Source: DASQZT01 sp963728965
Lineage (GTDB): Bacteria > Acidobacteriota > Terriglobia > Bryobacterales > Bryobacteraceae
Direction of reading: 5' to 3'
Length of the DNA stretch: 64,000 nucleotides
Assembly (NCBI GenBank): GCA_963728965.1
Contig: CAVSMH010000006.1
Span: 1,860,001-1,924,000, forward strand
Part shown: one piece after another, positions 43,922-52,356 of the stretch
Numbering within the stretch: position 1 is the first letter of the stretch
Layout of the letters: every line of letters starts with the position of its first letter
Notes under the pieces: model-generated
What the model was told of the DNA's origin: nothing
Databases searched by the model: none
The model's input: the letters and a program-made list of their open reading frames with translations, nothing else
Program-made: the position numbers and the translations under genes

Positions 43922-44758
43922 ATGGCCGTCCCGTTCCGCCACTCGATTTGTAATGAAGCATTCCAAGGCTGGCCCTTTGCCGGCGTTTGCCGTGCCGTCC
44001 GTAAGATCGGCTACACTGGACTCGAAATCGCCCCCTTCACGCTCGCCGCGGACCCCGCCGATATCACCGCGGCCCAGCGGCGCGAATATCGCGATACCCT
44101 CCAATCCGAAGGACTCTCCTTCGTCGGCCTGCACTGGCTCATGGTGAGCCCTGAAGGACTCCACGTCACCGGCCCCGATGCCGGTCTGCGCCGCCGCAGC
44201 TGGCAGCACATTCACCAGCTGATCGATCTGGCGGGCGACCTCGGCGAGGGCGGGGTGATGGTCTTCGGCTCTCCCAAACAGCGCGGTACCACCGGCGGCC
44301 TCACCCGGGAGGAAGCCACCCGCCACTTCATCGATGGCATCGCCTCGGTGGCCCCACATGCCTGCCAGCGCGGCGTCAACGTGCTCGTGGAAGCGCTTCC
44401 CGGCGCCCAGTGCGACGTCGTGCTCACTCTCGCCGAGGCGGCGGCCATCGTCCGACAGGTCGATAGCCCCGCCATTCGCACCATGTTCGACGTCCACAAC
44501 GCCATCGACGAGGTCGAGCCCCACGCCGCCCTCGTAGACACGTACTTCGACCTCATTCGCCACGTCCATGTCAATGAATTGGACGGCCGCCATTGCGGGG
44601 CGGGGAGCTACGATTTCAAACCCGTGTTCGAAACCCTGCGCCGCCGCGGGTACTCCGGTTGGATATCGCTCGAAGCGTTCGATTTCACCCCCGGCGCCGA
44701 ACGCCTCGCCGCCGAAAGCCTGCGCCACCTGGAAGCGGAGATCGCCGGACTCTCATGA
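43922..44758 (+). CDS. Sugar phosphate isomerase/epimerase family protein
   Basis: A 278 aa TIM-barrel protein of the xylose-isomerase-like (AP endonuclease 2) superfamily. Visible elements are GYTGLEIAPFTLA (residues 30-42), FVGLHWLM, VMVFGSPKQRG, VLVEALPG with a metal-binding Glu, MFDVHNAIDEV with Asp and His, RHVHVNELDG and GYSGWISLEAF. These fit a divalent-metal sugar isomerase or epimerase. Start ATG 43922 follows GGAGG by three bases. The stop overlaps the ATG of the nucleotide-sugar epimerase (ATGA), so the two likely act in the same sugar pathway. The substrate is unknown. Confidence 0.85.
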   Translation: MAVPFRHSICNEAFQGWPFAGVCRAVRKIGYTGLEIAPFTLAADPADITAAQRREYRDTLQSEGLSFVGLHWLMVSPEGLHVTGPDAGLRRRSWQHIHQLIDLAGDLGEGGVMVFGSPKQRGTTGGLTREEATRHFIDGIASVAPHACQRGVNVLVEALPGAQCDVVLTLAEAAAIVRQVDSPAIRTMFDVHNAIDEVEPHAALVDTYFDLIRHVHVNELDGRHCGAGSYDFKPVFETLRRRGYSGWISLEAFDFTPGAERLAAESLRHLEAEIAGLS

Positions 44759-45714
44759 GCCACTACGTCGTCACCGGAGGAGCCGGCTTCATCGGCTCCG
44801 CCATCGTGCGCAAGCTGCTGGCCGAGGGCGCGGGCCGCGTCGTCGTCATCGATAACCTGCTCACCGGCCGCGAGGAGAACCTTGAAGAGGTGCGCGCCCG
44901 CATCGAATTCGAGCGCGCCGATATCCGCGATTTCGCGGCCATCCGCCCCCTCCTCCGCGGCGCCGCCGTGGTATTCCACGAGGCCGCCATCCCGTCGGTG
45001 CCCCGATCCATTTCCGACCCCGTACCCTCCCACGAGGTCAATATCGATGGCACCTTCAACGTGCTCCGCGCGGCAGCCGACGGCGGGGTCGGCCGCCTCG
45101 TCTTCGCCGCGTCCTCCTCGGCGTATGGCGATACCGACGTGCTGCCCAAGGTCGAGACCATGTTGCCGCTGCCCAAGTCGCCCTACGCGCTTCAGAAACT
45201 GGCCGGCGAGCACTACTGTCGCGTCTTCTCCGAAGTGTGCGGTCTCCAAACCGTTTCCCTGCGCTACTTCAACGTGTACGGCCCGCGCCAGGATCCGTCC
45301 AGCCCTTACTCAGGCGTGCTCTCCCTGTTCATGAACGCCATCCTCGAACGCCGCGCCCCCACTATCTTCGGTGATGGCGAGCAATCCCGCGATTTCACCT
45401 ATGTCGAGGACGTTGCCGAGCTGAACCTGAAAGCCGCCCGCGCTCCGGCCGTCGCCGGCGGACTTTACAACGGCGGCAACGGCGGTCGCATCACCCTGAA
45501 CCAGGCCTGGGCCCTGTTGCAGCAGATCGAGGGCATCCGCATCCCCGCGCAGTACGGTCCCCCCCGCGCCGGAGACGTGCGCGACTCCCAGGCGGACACC
45601 ACCGCCGCGGTTCGCGATCTCGGCCACGCCCCGCGCTACTCCTTCGAAGAGGGCATGCGCCTCACCCTCGACTGGTACCGCCGCCACACCCCGTCGATTC
45701 GCAGCCAACCCTAG
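44755..45714 (+). CDS. NAD-dependent nucleotide-sugar epimerase (GalE-like)
   Basis: A 319 aa short-chain dehydrogenase/reductase of the extended type. VVTGGAGFIGSAIVRKLL (residues 5-22) is the NAD-binding Rossmann motif. AASSSAYGD (about 120) supplies the catalytic Ser, and SPYALQKLAGEHY (about 143) the Tyr-x-x-x-Lys pair, here with Gln before Lys. SLRYFNVYGPRQDPSSPYSGV matches UDP-glucose 4-epimerase-like proteins. Specificity (UDP-Glc, UDP-GlcNAc or another) cannot be told. The ATG overlaps the stop of the preceding isomerase gene. Confidence 0.88.
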   Translation: MSHYVVTGGAGFIGSAIVRKLLAEGAGRVVVIDNLLTGREENLEEVRARIEFERADIRDFAAIRPLLRGAAVVFHEAAIPSVPRSISDPVPSHEVNIDGTFNVLRAAADGGVGRLVFAASSSAYGDTDVLPKVETMLPLPKSPYALQKLAGEHYCRVFSEVCGLQTVSLRYFNVYGPRQDPSSPYSGVLSLFMNAILERRAPTIFGDGEQSRDFTYVEDVAELNLKAARAPAVAGGLYNGGNGGRITLNQAWALLQQIEGIRIPAQYGPPRAGDVRDSQADTTAAVRDLGHAPRYSFEEGMRLTLDWYRRHTPSIRSQP

Positions 45715-45857
45715 TGACCGGCCGGCCGGCGGCGCGTTCGCCGCGGAGATCTTTCTGCCGCCAACCGTAATGTTCCGGCCACGCTCTACCGATAGATCAG
45801 CAAGAGCACTGGGATTCCAGTGAATGCGCGGGCTGAACGGTCCGCGGCAGCAACAGA

Positions 45858-47390
45858 ATGAAAGTAGAGGACAAGGCTTTGATGCAATCGATGACGATTG
45901 GCAGAAAGCTCTTCCTGGGTTTCGGCGCCGCCTTGACGCTGACCCTGCTGGTGAGCTTCGTATCGTTGCTGGGCATGGGCCGCATCGGCGCCAGCCTGGA
46001 CAGGATTATCGGGACGAACGCCCGGGGGATGTACCTGGTGGGCGATATCGATGCTGCTGAATCGGACCTGAACGCCGCGGAACGAGGCATCATCGCCCGC
46101 ACGTTCATGAAGGACAAGGCCACGGCACAGCAGTACCACCGGGACTTTGGCGCGTCCGCAGCCAAGGTGAGAAGAGATCTCACTGAGCTTGCGCCGTTGA
46201 TCGAGACGACCGAGGGGCGCCAACTGATTGCCGGGCTGCAAAGCGAGATCGGCAAGGCGGCCCAGTCTCACGAGGAACTTTACCGGCTGGCGGACAACGG
46301 CCAGATCGACGAGGCCGTCACGGTCCTCCAGCAGAAGTCGACGCCGTCTCTCCTCAAAATGGGCGAAATCTGTGACCGCCTCAGCTCGCAGGAACAGGAG
46401 TTGATGGCTACCGTGGGCAAGGGGGCGGAAGGCTCCGTGTCCCAGATCCGCTGGATCATCATCCTCCTCATGGCCTTGGCGCTGGCGGTCGCCGGGTTGT
46501 TGGTGTTGCTCGTGCACCGGATCAATCGCGGCCTGCGGCAAACCGTCGCCGAACTGAGCGAAGGCGCCCGGCAGACGGCCAGTGTGGCAGCCCAGGTGTC
46601 CTCTTCCAGCCAGTCGCTGGCGCAGGGGTCGTCGGAGCAGGCGGCATCGCTCGAAGAGACTTCGGCCTCGAGCGAGGAGATCCACTCCATGTCGTGCAGG
46701 AACACCGAAAACTCGCGCGGGGCCGCGGATTTGGTCGCGCAGTCGCAACAGAAGTTTGCCGAGGCCAATCAGTCGCTGGAACAGACCGTCGTGGCCATGG
46801 CCGAGATCAACGCGCAGAGCGGAAAGATCTCCAAAATCATCAAGGTGATCGACGAAATCGCGTTCCAGACCAACATCCTCGCCCTGAACGCGGCCGTAGA
46901 GGCGGCGCGCGCCGGCGAGGCCGGAATGGGCTTTGCCGTGGTTGCCGACGAAGTCCGCAACCTGGCGCAGCGTTGCGCCCAGGCGGCCAGGGATACGGCC
47001 GCTCTCATCGAGGAATCGATCGCCAAGTCCGACGACGGCAAGATCAAAGTGGACCTGGTGGCCGGCGCGATCCGCGTCATCACCGGGGATTCGTCCCAGG
47101 TGAAGACCCTGGTGGAGGAAGTGAGCGTGGGCAGCCAGGAGCAGGGCCGCGGCATCGAACAGATCGCCAAAGCCATTGTGCAGATGGAACAGGTGACGCA
47201 GAGAACGACGGCCAGCGCCGAGGAGAGCGCTGCCGCGGCCGAGGAGTTGAACGCCCAGTCCGCGGCGCTCAAGGCCGTCGTCGAACGTCTGAGCCAGATG
47301 GTCGGAGGCGGGGAATCGGTTGCTGCCCGACATCCGGGTACCGCCCGCAAAGACCCGGCTCTGGCGCCCACCGCGGCCTCGGGCAATTAA
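45858..47390 (+). CDS. Methyl-accepting chemotaxis protein
   Basis: A 510 aa chemoreceptor. A first helix (KLFLGFGAALTLTLLVSFVSLLG) and a second (about 195-215, WIIILLMALALAVAGLLVLLV) enclose a four-helix-bundle sensor. A long cytoplasmic coiled coil carries the signalling tip IDEIAFQTNILALNAAVEAA (about residue 333-352), followed by RAGEAGMGFAVVADEVRNLA, the region that contacts CheA and CheW. There is no C-terminal CheR-binding pentapeptide. ATG 45858 has no ribosome site; the in-frame ATG 45882 or 45891 (MTIGRKLFLGF) may be the true start. No other chemotaxis genes are near. Confidence 0.9.
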   Translation: MKVEDKALMQSMTIGRKLFLGFGAALTLTLLVSFVSLLGMGRIGASLDRIIGTNARGMYLVGDIDAAESDLNAAERGIIARTFMKDKATAQQYHRDFGASAAKVRRDLTELAPLIETTEGRQLIAGLQSEIGKAAQSHEELYRLADNGQIDEAVTVLQQKSTPSLLKMGEICDRLSSQEQELMATVGKGAEGSVSQIRWIIILLMALALAVAGLLVLLVHRINRGLRQTVAELSEGARQTASVAAQVSSSSQSLAQGSSEQAASLEETSASSEEIHSMSCRNTENSRGAADLVAQSQQKFAEANQSLEQTVVAMAEINAQSGKISKIIKVIDEIAFQTNILALNAAVEAARAGEAGMGFAVVADEVRNLAQRCAQAARDTAALIEESIAKSDDGKIKVDLVAGAIRVITGDSSQVKTLVEEVSVGSQEQGRGIEQIAKAIVQMEQVTQRTTASAEESAAAAEELNAQSAALKAVVERLSQMVGGGESVAARHPGTARKDPALAPTAASGN

Positions 47391-47409
47391 CCGCTCGTTT
47401 TCCCCTCGC

Positions 47410-48465
47410 TTACCTCTTCTTCGCCGGCGGCGTCTCTTCCGGCGCGTCGAACGTGATGTTCACGTCGCTCCCGAACCGGTTGTAGCTGTGATAGCTCACC
47501 TGGTTCCACACCAGGTAGCGTCCCTCGCGCGACCGCACGTCCGACCGCTGCGGCAGGACATACTCCCGCCCGGCGATCTCCACCGCGTCGTATTTCAGGT
47601 CCAGCGTCACATCCTGGATCGGAAAATCGGGTGGAATCTCGTCGCACCGCAACTGCACCAGGCGCACCGTGTGCGAATCGCGGTCGGCGAAAATCAGGCC
47701 GTGAAAGCCCACCAGGATCGACTGCTTCGAAGCTTCGTGGGTAATCCCGTAGCGCCGCTGCCGTACCTGGAAGGCGAGCACGTACGTGCGCAGACCGTCG
47801 AGCGTGGCCCACCGCTCCCAACCGAACTCGGTCCCGGTTTCCGGGTCGAACACGGTGCGCAGGATGCTGCCGAACTCGCCCGACGATTTCGCGCCTCCCA
47901 ACTGATCGTGCCGCATCGGTGTGGTCACCGGCCGGTCGTTGATCATCACCACCTTGTAGTCTTCCTTCTGCTCGAAGAACGTGAGTTTCTCGACGATCGT
48001 GTCCACCAGCCTCCACTCGCCGCTTCCCGTCGCATCCACGCGCCGCCGGGTCACTTGCGCGCAAATATAGTTCGGCAGGTTCCGAAGGTAATCGAGCGCG
48101 GTTTCCCGCACTTCGGCGATGATCTGTTTCAGTTCCGCCGGAGCGGGCGGCGGGATGGCGGGCGCCGTCACTGCCGCCGGCGCCGTCGCCGCCGCCGGCA
48201 GTGTGGCCGACGCCTCCGCCAGTTTGTGCAGCGCCGCCACGGTTTTCGGGCCCGCCCCCGCGTGCTGCAAATCCTCCACCCTCCGCGCGTCCAGCCGATT
48301 GCTCAGGCGGATCTTCAACACCTCGTCGGCTACCTTGCGGTCGTCCTGCTTCAGCCGGATGGCCGATCGCACGAAGGCGGCCAGTTCGTCCACCGTGCGC
48401 TTACCCTGCGCCCACGCCGCCGCCGTGAGCACCAGCAACAAGCCCCCGATCGCCAACCTCTTCAT
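47410..48465 (-). CDS. Hypothetical exported protein
   Basis: A 351 aa protein with a signal peptide (MKRLAIGGLLLVLTAAAWAQ). Residues 22-85 are helical and include a helix-hairpin-like LDARRVEDLQHAGAGPKTVA. An Ala/Pro-rich linker (about 85-110) leads to a C-terminal beta-rich domain with YICAQVTRRR, KLTFFEQKEDYKVVMINDRP and FIQDVTLDLKYD-type strands (DFPIQDVTLDLKYDAVEIAG). This architecture is common among exported acidobacterial proteins without known function. It converges with the chemoreceptor gene and is divergent from the M20 peptidase gene. Confidence 0.72.
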   Translation of the reverse strand: MKRLAIGGLLLVLTAAAWAQGKRTVDELAAFVRSAIRLKQDDRKVADEVLKIRLSNRLDARRVEDLQHAGAGPKTVAALHKLAEASATLPAAATAPAAVTAPAIPPPAPAELKQIIAEVRETALDYLRNLPNYICAQVTRRRVDATGSGEWRLVDTIVEKLTFFEQKEDYKVVMINDRPVTTPMRHDQLGGAKSSGEFGSILRTVFDPETGTEFGWERWATLDGLRTYVLAFQVRQRRYGITHEASKQSILVGFHGLIFADRDSHTVRLVQLRCDEIPPDFPIQDVTLDLKYDAVEIAGREYVLPQRSDVRSREGRYLVWNQVSYHSYNRFGSDVNITFDAPEETPPAKKR

Positions 48466-48527
48466 GGGTCTATTTTAGATGGCGCAGACCCTCGTGTCTG
48501 CCCCGCCGAGACTGCGGGGCGCCGCGC

Positions 48528-48618
48528 CAAATGGGCACACCGTGCCCATCCGGGGCCCAGTTTCTCTTTTGAATCAGTGAGTTGCCCAAACACAAATGGA
48601 CACACTGTGCCCATTCGG
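48528..48618. repeat. Two copies of a 26-bp palindromic element
   Basis: Copies at 48528-48553 and 48593-48618 match at 23 of 26 bases and are 65 bp apart. The core of the first copy, ATGGGCACACCGTGCCCAT, is a perfect palindrome with 8-bp arms; the second has one arm mismatch. They lie between divergent genes, so they could be operators of the flanking genes or members of a dispersed palindromic repeat family. Confidence 0.65.
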
Positions 48619-48652
48619 CCGCGCCCGGTCACGAAACGGGAAGACACTACAC

Positions 48653-48658
48653 TAGAAT
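48653..48658 (+). promoter_or_regulatory. Possible -10 hexamer of the M20 peptidase gene
   Basis: TAGAAT (5 of 6 to the -10 consensus) ends immediately before ATG 48659. A transcript from it would begin at or near the second in-frame ATG (48665), which would then be a leaderless start. No clear -35 box is visible. Confidence 0.3.
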
Positions 48659-50044
48659 ATGACCATGTTCCGAGTGCCGGTCCTGCTCTCCCTTACCCTC
48701 GCCTGCCTGATCGCTCAGACCATGCCGCCCGAGCCCGAGCGGCAACTCGCCCGCGACATCTACAAGGAGCTGGTCGAGATCAAGACCGGATACACCACCG
48801 GCGCCACCACCCCGGCCGCCGAGGCCATGGCCGCCCGCTTGCGAGCGGCCGGATTCCCCGATGCCGACATCTTCGTGGGCGGGCCGGTCCCCAAGAAGGC
48901 CAACCTGGTGGTCCGCTATCACGGCAGCGGGCGCCGCAAGCCGCTGCTGCTTCTGGCCCACACCGACGTGGTCGAAGCCTTGCGCGCGGACTGGAGCATG
49001 GATCCGTTTCAGTTCATCGAGCGCGACGGCTACTTCTACGGCCGCGGTACCGGTGACGACAAGGCCCAGGCCGCCGTGTGGATCGCCACCCTGCTTCGCT
49101 TCCGGCGGGAAGGCTTCCGGCCCGACCGCGATCTGATCGTGGCGCTCACCGCCGACGAAGAGGGCGGCGGCCCTTACAACGGCGTCCAGTGGCTGCTCAA
49201 GAATCACCGCCCCCTGATCGACGCCGAGTTCTGCCTCAACGAGGGCGGCTGGGGCGAAATGGCCGGCGGCCGCAAGCTCTCCAACGACGTCCAGGTGAGC
49301 GAAAAGTACGTGATCAACTTCCGCCTGGAAGTCCGCAACAAGGGCGGCCACAGCTCCATTCCGGTTGCCGACAATGCCATCTACCATCTGGCGGGCGCGC
49401 TCCAACGCCTCTCGGGATTCGGTTTTCCGCTCAAGACCAACGAGGTCACCGCGGCCTACTTCGGGGCCATGGCGAAGGTCGAAAAGGGCGAGATTCGCAC
49501 CGATCTTGCCGGCGCCGCCAAGGGTACGCCCGCGGCACTGGTCCGCGTCGCCGCGGCCTCCCCGGCATGGAACGCCACCTTGCGCACCACCTGCGTGGCC
49601 ACCCAACTGGAAGGCGGACACGCCCGTAACGCGCTGCCCCAACTGGCCGCCGCCAACGTGAATTGCCGGGTGTTGCCCGAAGATTCGGTAAACTACGTGA
49701 AGTCCACCATCGAAAGAGTGTTCGACGATAAACAGGTCAAGGTCAGCATCGTCGGCGAGGTGAGCCAGGGGCCGCCCTCACCCCTGCGCGAAGACCTGTT
49801 CCGCGAGGTGCGGCGCATCACCGACACCCTCTGGCCGGGCGTGCCGGCCGTCCCCATCATGGTCATGGGCGCGACCGACGGCCTCTATCTTCGCGCCGCC
49901 GGCATCCCCACCTATGGCGTGCAGGGATTCTTCATGGACCGCGACGACATCCGTTTCCACGGCCGCGACGAACGCATGCCCGTGCAGTCATTTTACGAAG
50001 GCCAGACGTTTCTGTACGAGCTGGTGAAGGGCCTCTCCCAGTAA
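48659..50044 (+). CDS. Exported M20-family metallopeptidase
   Basis: A 461 aa zinc peptidase of the M20 family (dipeptidase/carboxypeptidase type). A signal peptide (MFRVPVLLSLTLACLIAQ) follows a choice of ATG 48659 or 48665. Metal and catalytic motifs are LLLLAHTDVVEA (about residue 104), GRGTGDDKAQAAVW (about 128), LTADEEGGGPYNGVQW (about 164) and a later FHGRDERMPVQSF. A lid/dimerisation domain lies between about 200 and 340. It probably degrades peptides in the periplasm. It is monocistronic and ends 11 bp from the convergent hybrid kinase gene. Confidence 0.9.
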   Translation: MTMFRVPVLLSLTLACLIAQTMPPEPERQLARDIYKELVEIKTGYTTGATTPAAEAMAARLRAAGFPDADIFVGGPVPKKANLVVRYHGSGRRKPLLLLAHTDVVEALRADWSMDPFQFIERDGYFYGRGTGDDKAQAAVWIATLLRFRREGFRPDRDLIVALTADEEGGGPYNGVQWLLKNHRPLIDAEFCLNEGGWGEMAGGRKLSNDVQVSEKYVINFRLEVRNKGGHSSIPVADNAIYHLAGALQRLSGFGFPLKTNEVTAAYFGAMAKVEKGEIRTDLAGAAKGTPAALVRVAAASPAWNATLRTTCVATQLEGGHARNALPQLAAANVNCRVLPEDSVNYVKSTIERVFDDKQVKVSIVGEVSQGPPSPLREDLFREVRRITDTLWPGVPAVPIMVMGATDGLYLRAAGIPTYGVQGFFMDRDDIRFHGRDERMPVQSFYEGQTFLYELVKGLSQ

Positions 50045-50055
50045 GCCCGGTAGAA

Positions 50056-52128
50056 CTATTGCTGCCCCTGCCCGGTGGTCGCCATGCCGAGCAGTTCCCT
50101 TACTTTCCGGGCCAGCGCGGTCGGCGTAAACGGCTTCTGAATGAAGTTCGAGTCGTCGTTCAGGCGATCCTGCAAACGGATGCTGCGGTCGGTGTAGCCG
50201 GACATGAACAGCACCTTCAGCCGGGGGCGTATCCGGCCGAGTTGGTCGGCCAGGTCGGGACCGTTCATGCGCGGCATGATGACATCCGTCAGCAGCAGGT
50301 CGATGGTGTTGGCGGGCTCGGCCGCGATCGCCAAAGCGGCTTCACCGTGGGCGGCCTCCAGGATCCGGTACCCCTGTCTCTCCAGCATGCTTCGCACGAA
50401 CTTGCGCACGCCGTCTTCATCCTCCACCAGCAGGATGGTTTCGCGCCCGGCGAGCGAACTGGGCGCCGCCATCTCCTCTTCTTCCTTCGCGGCGGAAGGC
50501 CCGGCCACCGGCAGAAGAATCTTGAACGTGCTGCCCTTGCCGGGCTCGCTATAGACGAAGATCGATCCTTCCATCTGCTGCACGATGCCATAGACGGTGG
50601 CCAGCCCCAGGCCCGTGCCTTTGCCCTGCGGCTTGGTGGTGAAGAACGGTTCGAAGAGGCGGGTTTGCACTTCCCGGCTCATGCCGGTGCCGGTGTCGGT
50701 CACCGCCAGCATGGCATGGGGCCCGGTTTTGACCGACAGGTGCGCGCCGATGTATTCCTTGTCGAGGAAGAGGTTGGCGGTTTCGATCATCAGCTTGCCG
50801 CCTTCCGGCATGGCATCGCGGGCGTTGATCGCCAGGTTCATGACGATTTGTTCGATGAAGCCCGGGTCGGCCTGAACAGAGTCCAGTTCCCCGGTGGTGG
50901 CGATGATCAGCTCGACGTCTTCGCCGATAACCCGCCGCAGCATGTTCTCCATCTGCGCGATCACCGTATTGAGGTTGAGGATCTTCGGCCGCACCACCTG
51001 CCGGCGGCTGAACGCCAGCAACTGGCGGGTCAGGGCGGCGGCGCTGGCGGCGGCTCGCTCGATCTCTTCGAGCGGCTCGCGGAACGGATTGTCCGGCTGC
51101 AATCCATCGAGCGCCATGCCGCTGTAGCCCTGGATCACGGTGAGCAGGTTGTTGAAGTCGTGCGCCACGCCGCCGGCCAGTTGGCCCACCGCTTCCATCT
51201 TTTGCGACTGCCGCAGTTGCTGTTCGAGTCGGATGCGCTCGCTGATATCGGTGATGAAGCTGAGCGCCAGTGCCTCGCCGCCCACCTCCACGTAGTTGAG
51301 GCTGATTTCGATAGGAAACTCCTGGCCGTTCTTGCGCCGACCGGCAAGGTCGAGACCAATGCCCATGGGCCGCGCCCGGGGCCGGGAGAAGTAGTCCCGC
51401 CGGTGCCCCACATGCTGCTGCCGCAGCCGCTCCGGCAGCAGCATCTCCATGGACTGTCCGATCAGTTCATCGCGGGAATAGCCGAACAACTCCTCCGCCT
51501 TGTTGTTGACGACCTGGATAAGTCCCTTGTGATTGATGGCGACGATGCCTTGCGAGGCCGATTCCATGAGGGCCTGAAATTTGACTTCGGCCTCGGCGCG
51601 CGCGCCGCCCGCCTCGAGCAGGCGGGTGATCTCTTGCCGGACGTTCAGCTCGTGCATCACTACGTTCGCCAGGTCGGTGAGCGTGGCGCTCTCCTCCTCG
51701 CTGAGAAGAGCGCGCGGGCGGGTGTCCATGACGGCCAGGGCCCCGATACGGAGGCCGTCGGGAGTGATCAGGGGCGCGCCCGCATAGAACCGTATGCGGC
51801 AACTGCCGACCACCATCGGGCCATTCCGGAAGCGCTCGTCCTTGAAGGCGTCGGGGACCACCATCACATGGTCGGACAGGATGGTATGCGTGCAGAAGGA
51901 AATATCGCGCGGTGTTTCGGCGATGTTCAAACCGAAATGGGATTTGAAAAACTGACGGTCCCGATCGACGAACGACACCACCGCGATTGGCGCCTGAAAG
52001 ACGCGCGCGGCCAGTTCGGTGATCCGGTCGAACGCCGCCTCCTCCGGTGTTTCCAGAATCTGATAACGGGCGAGTACCGCCAGCCGCTTGTCTTCGACCT
52101 CGAAAAACCCAGCCCCCAGACTCTCCAT
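50056..52128 (-). CDS. Soluble hybrid histidine kinase GAF-PAS-HisKA-HATPase-REC
   Basis: A 690 aa cytoplasmic sensor without membrane helices. Residues 20-165 are a GAF domain (ARVFQAPIAVVSFVDRDRQFFKSHFG). Residues 185-310 are a PAS domain (LMESASQGIVAINHKGLIQVVN ending in FITDISERI). The HisKA has GGVAHDFNNLLTVIQGYSG (His about 333). The HATPase has VMNLAINARDAMPEGG and GKGTGLGLATVYGIVQQMEG. The C-terminal receiver (about 565-680) has ILLVEDEDGVRKF, LLLTDVIMPRMNG and FIQKPFTPTAL. The HDFNN type of H-box is typical of NtrB-like hybrid kinases. No DNA-binding partner is adjacent. Confidence 0.92.
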   Translation of the reverse strand: MESLGAGFFEVEDKRLAVLARYQILETPEEAAFDRITELAARVFQAPIAVVSFVDRDRQFFKSHFGLNIAETPRDISFCTHTILSDHVMVVPDAFKDERFRNGPMVVGSCRIRFYAGAPLITPDGLRIGALAVMDTRPRALLSEEESATLTDLANVVMHELNVRQEITRLLEAGGARAEAEVKFQALMESASQGIVAINHKGLIQVVNNKAEELFGYSRDELIGQSMEMLLPERLRQQHVGHRRDYFSRPRARPMGIGLDLAGRRKNGQEFPIEISLNYVEVGGEALALSFITDISERIRLEQQLRQSQKMEAVGQLAGGVAHDFNNLLTVIQGYSGMALDGLQPDNPFREPLEEIERAAASAAALTRQLLAFSRRQVVRPKILNLNTVIAQMENMLRRVIGEDVELIIATTGELDSVQADPGFIEQIVMNLAINARDAMPEGGKLMIETANLFLDKEYIGAHLSVKTGPHAMLAVTDTGTGMSREVQTRLFEPFFTTKPQGKGTGLGLATVYGIVQQMEGSIFVYSEPGKGSTFKILLPVAGPSAAKEEEEMAAPSSLAGRETILLVEDEDGVRKFVRSMLERQGYRILEAAHGEAALAIAAEPANTIDLLLTDVIMPRMNGPDLADQLGRIRPRLKVLFMSGYTDRSIRLQDRLNDDSNFIQKPFTPTALARKVRELLGMATTGQGQQ

Positions 52129-52243
52129 GTAGTGCCCCCCAGTTGGCCTGATTGTAGCAAATCAGACGCTTTCCCAGCAGGTCGAGACAGTGATTATTTC
52201 GACCTGGGGCGGGCGGGTTGGGGACAACGAAGAGGTTCCCGGC

Positions 52244-52335
52244 GACCGGTGCCGGAGGGCGGGGCCGCCACGGGTGCCGGGCGGGGCCGCCACGGGTGCC
52301 GGGCGGGGCCGCCACGGGTGCCGGGCGGGGCCGCC
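52244..52335. repeat. 22-bp tandem repeat, three perfect copies plus partial units
   Basis: Perfect copies of a GC-rich 22-bp unit (beginning GGGGCCGCCACGGG) lie at 52261-52282, 52283-52304 and 52305-52326. A 9-base partial unit follows at 52327 and a degenerate partial unit precedes the first. They lie between the start of the hybrid kinase gene and the 3' end of the ADOP permease gene. The copy number is probably variable. Confidence 0.85.
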
Positions 52336-52356
52336 GGGGGCGCGATGCGGTCGCCA

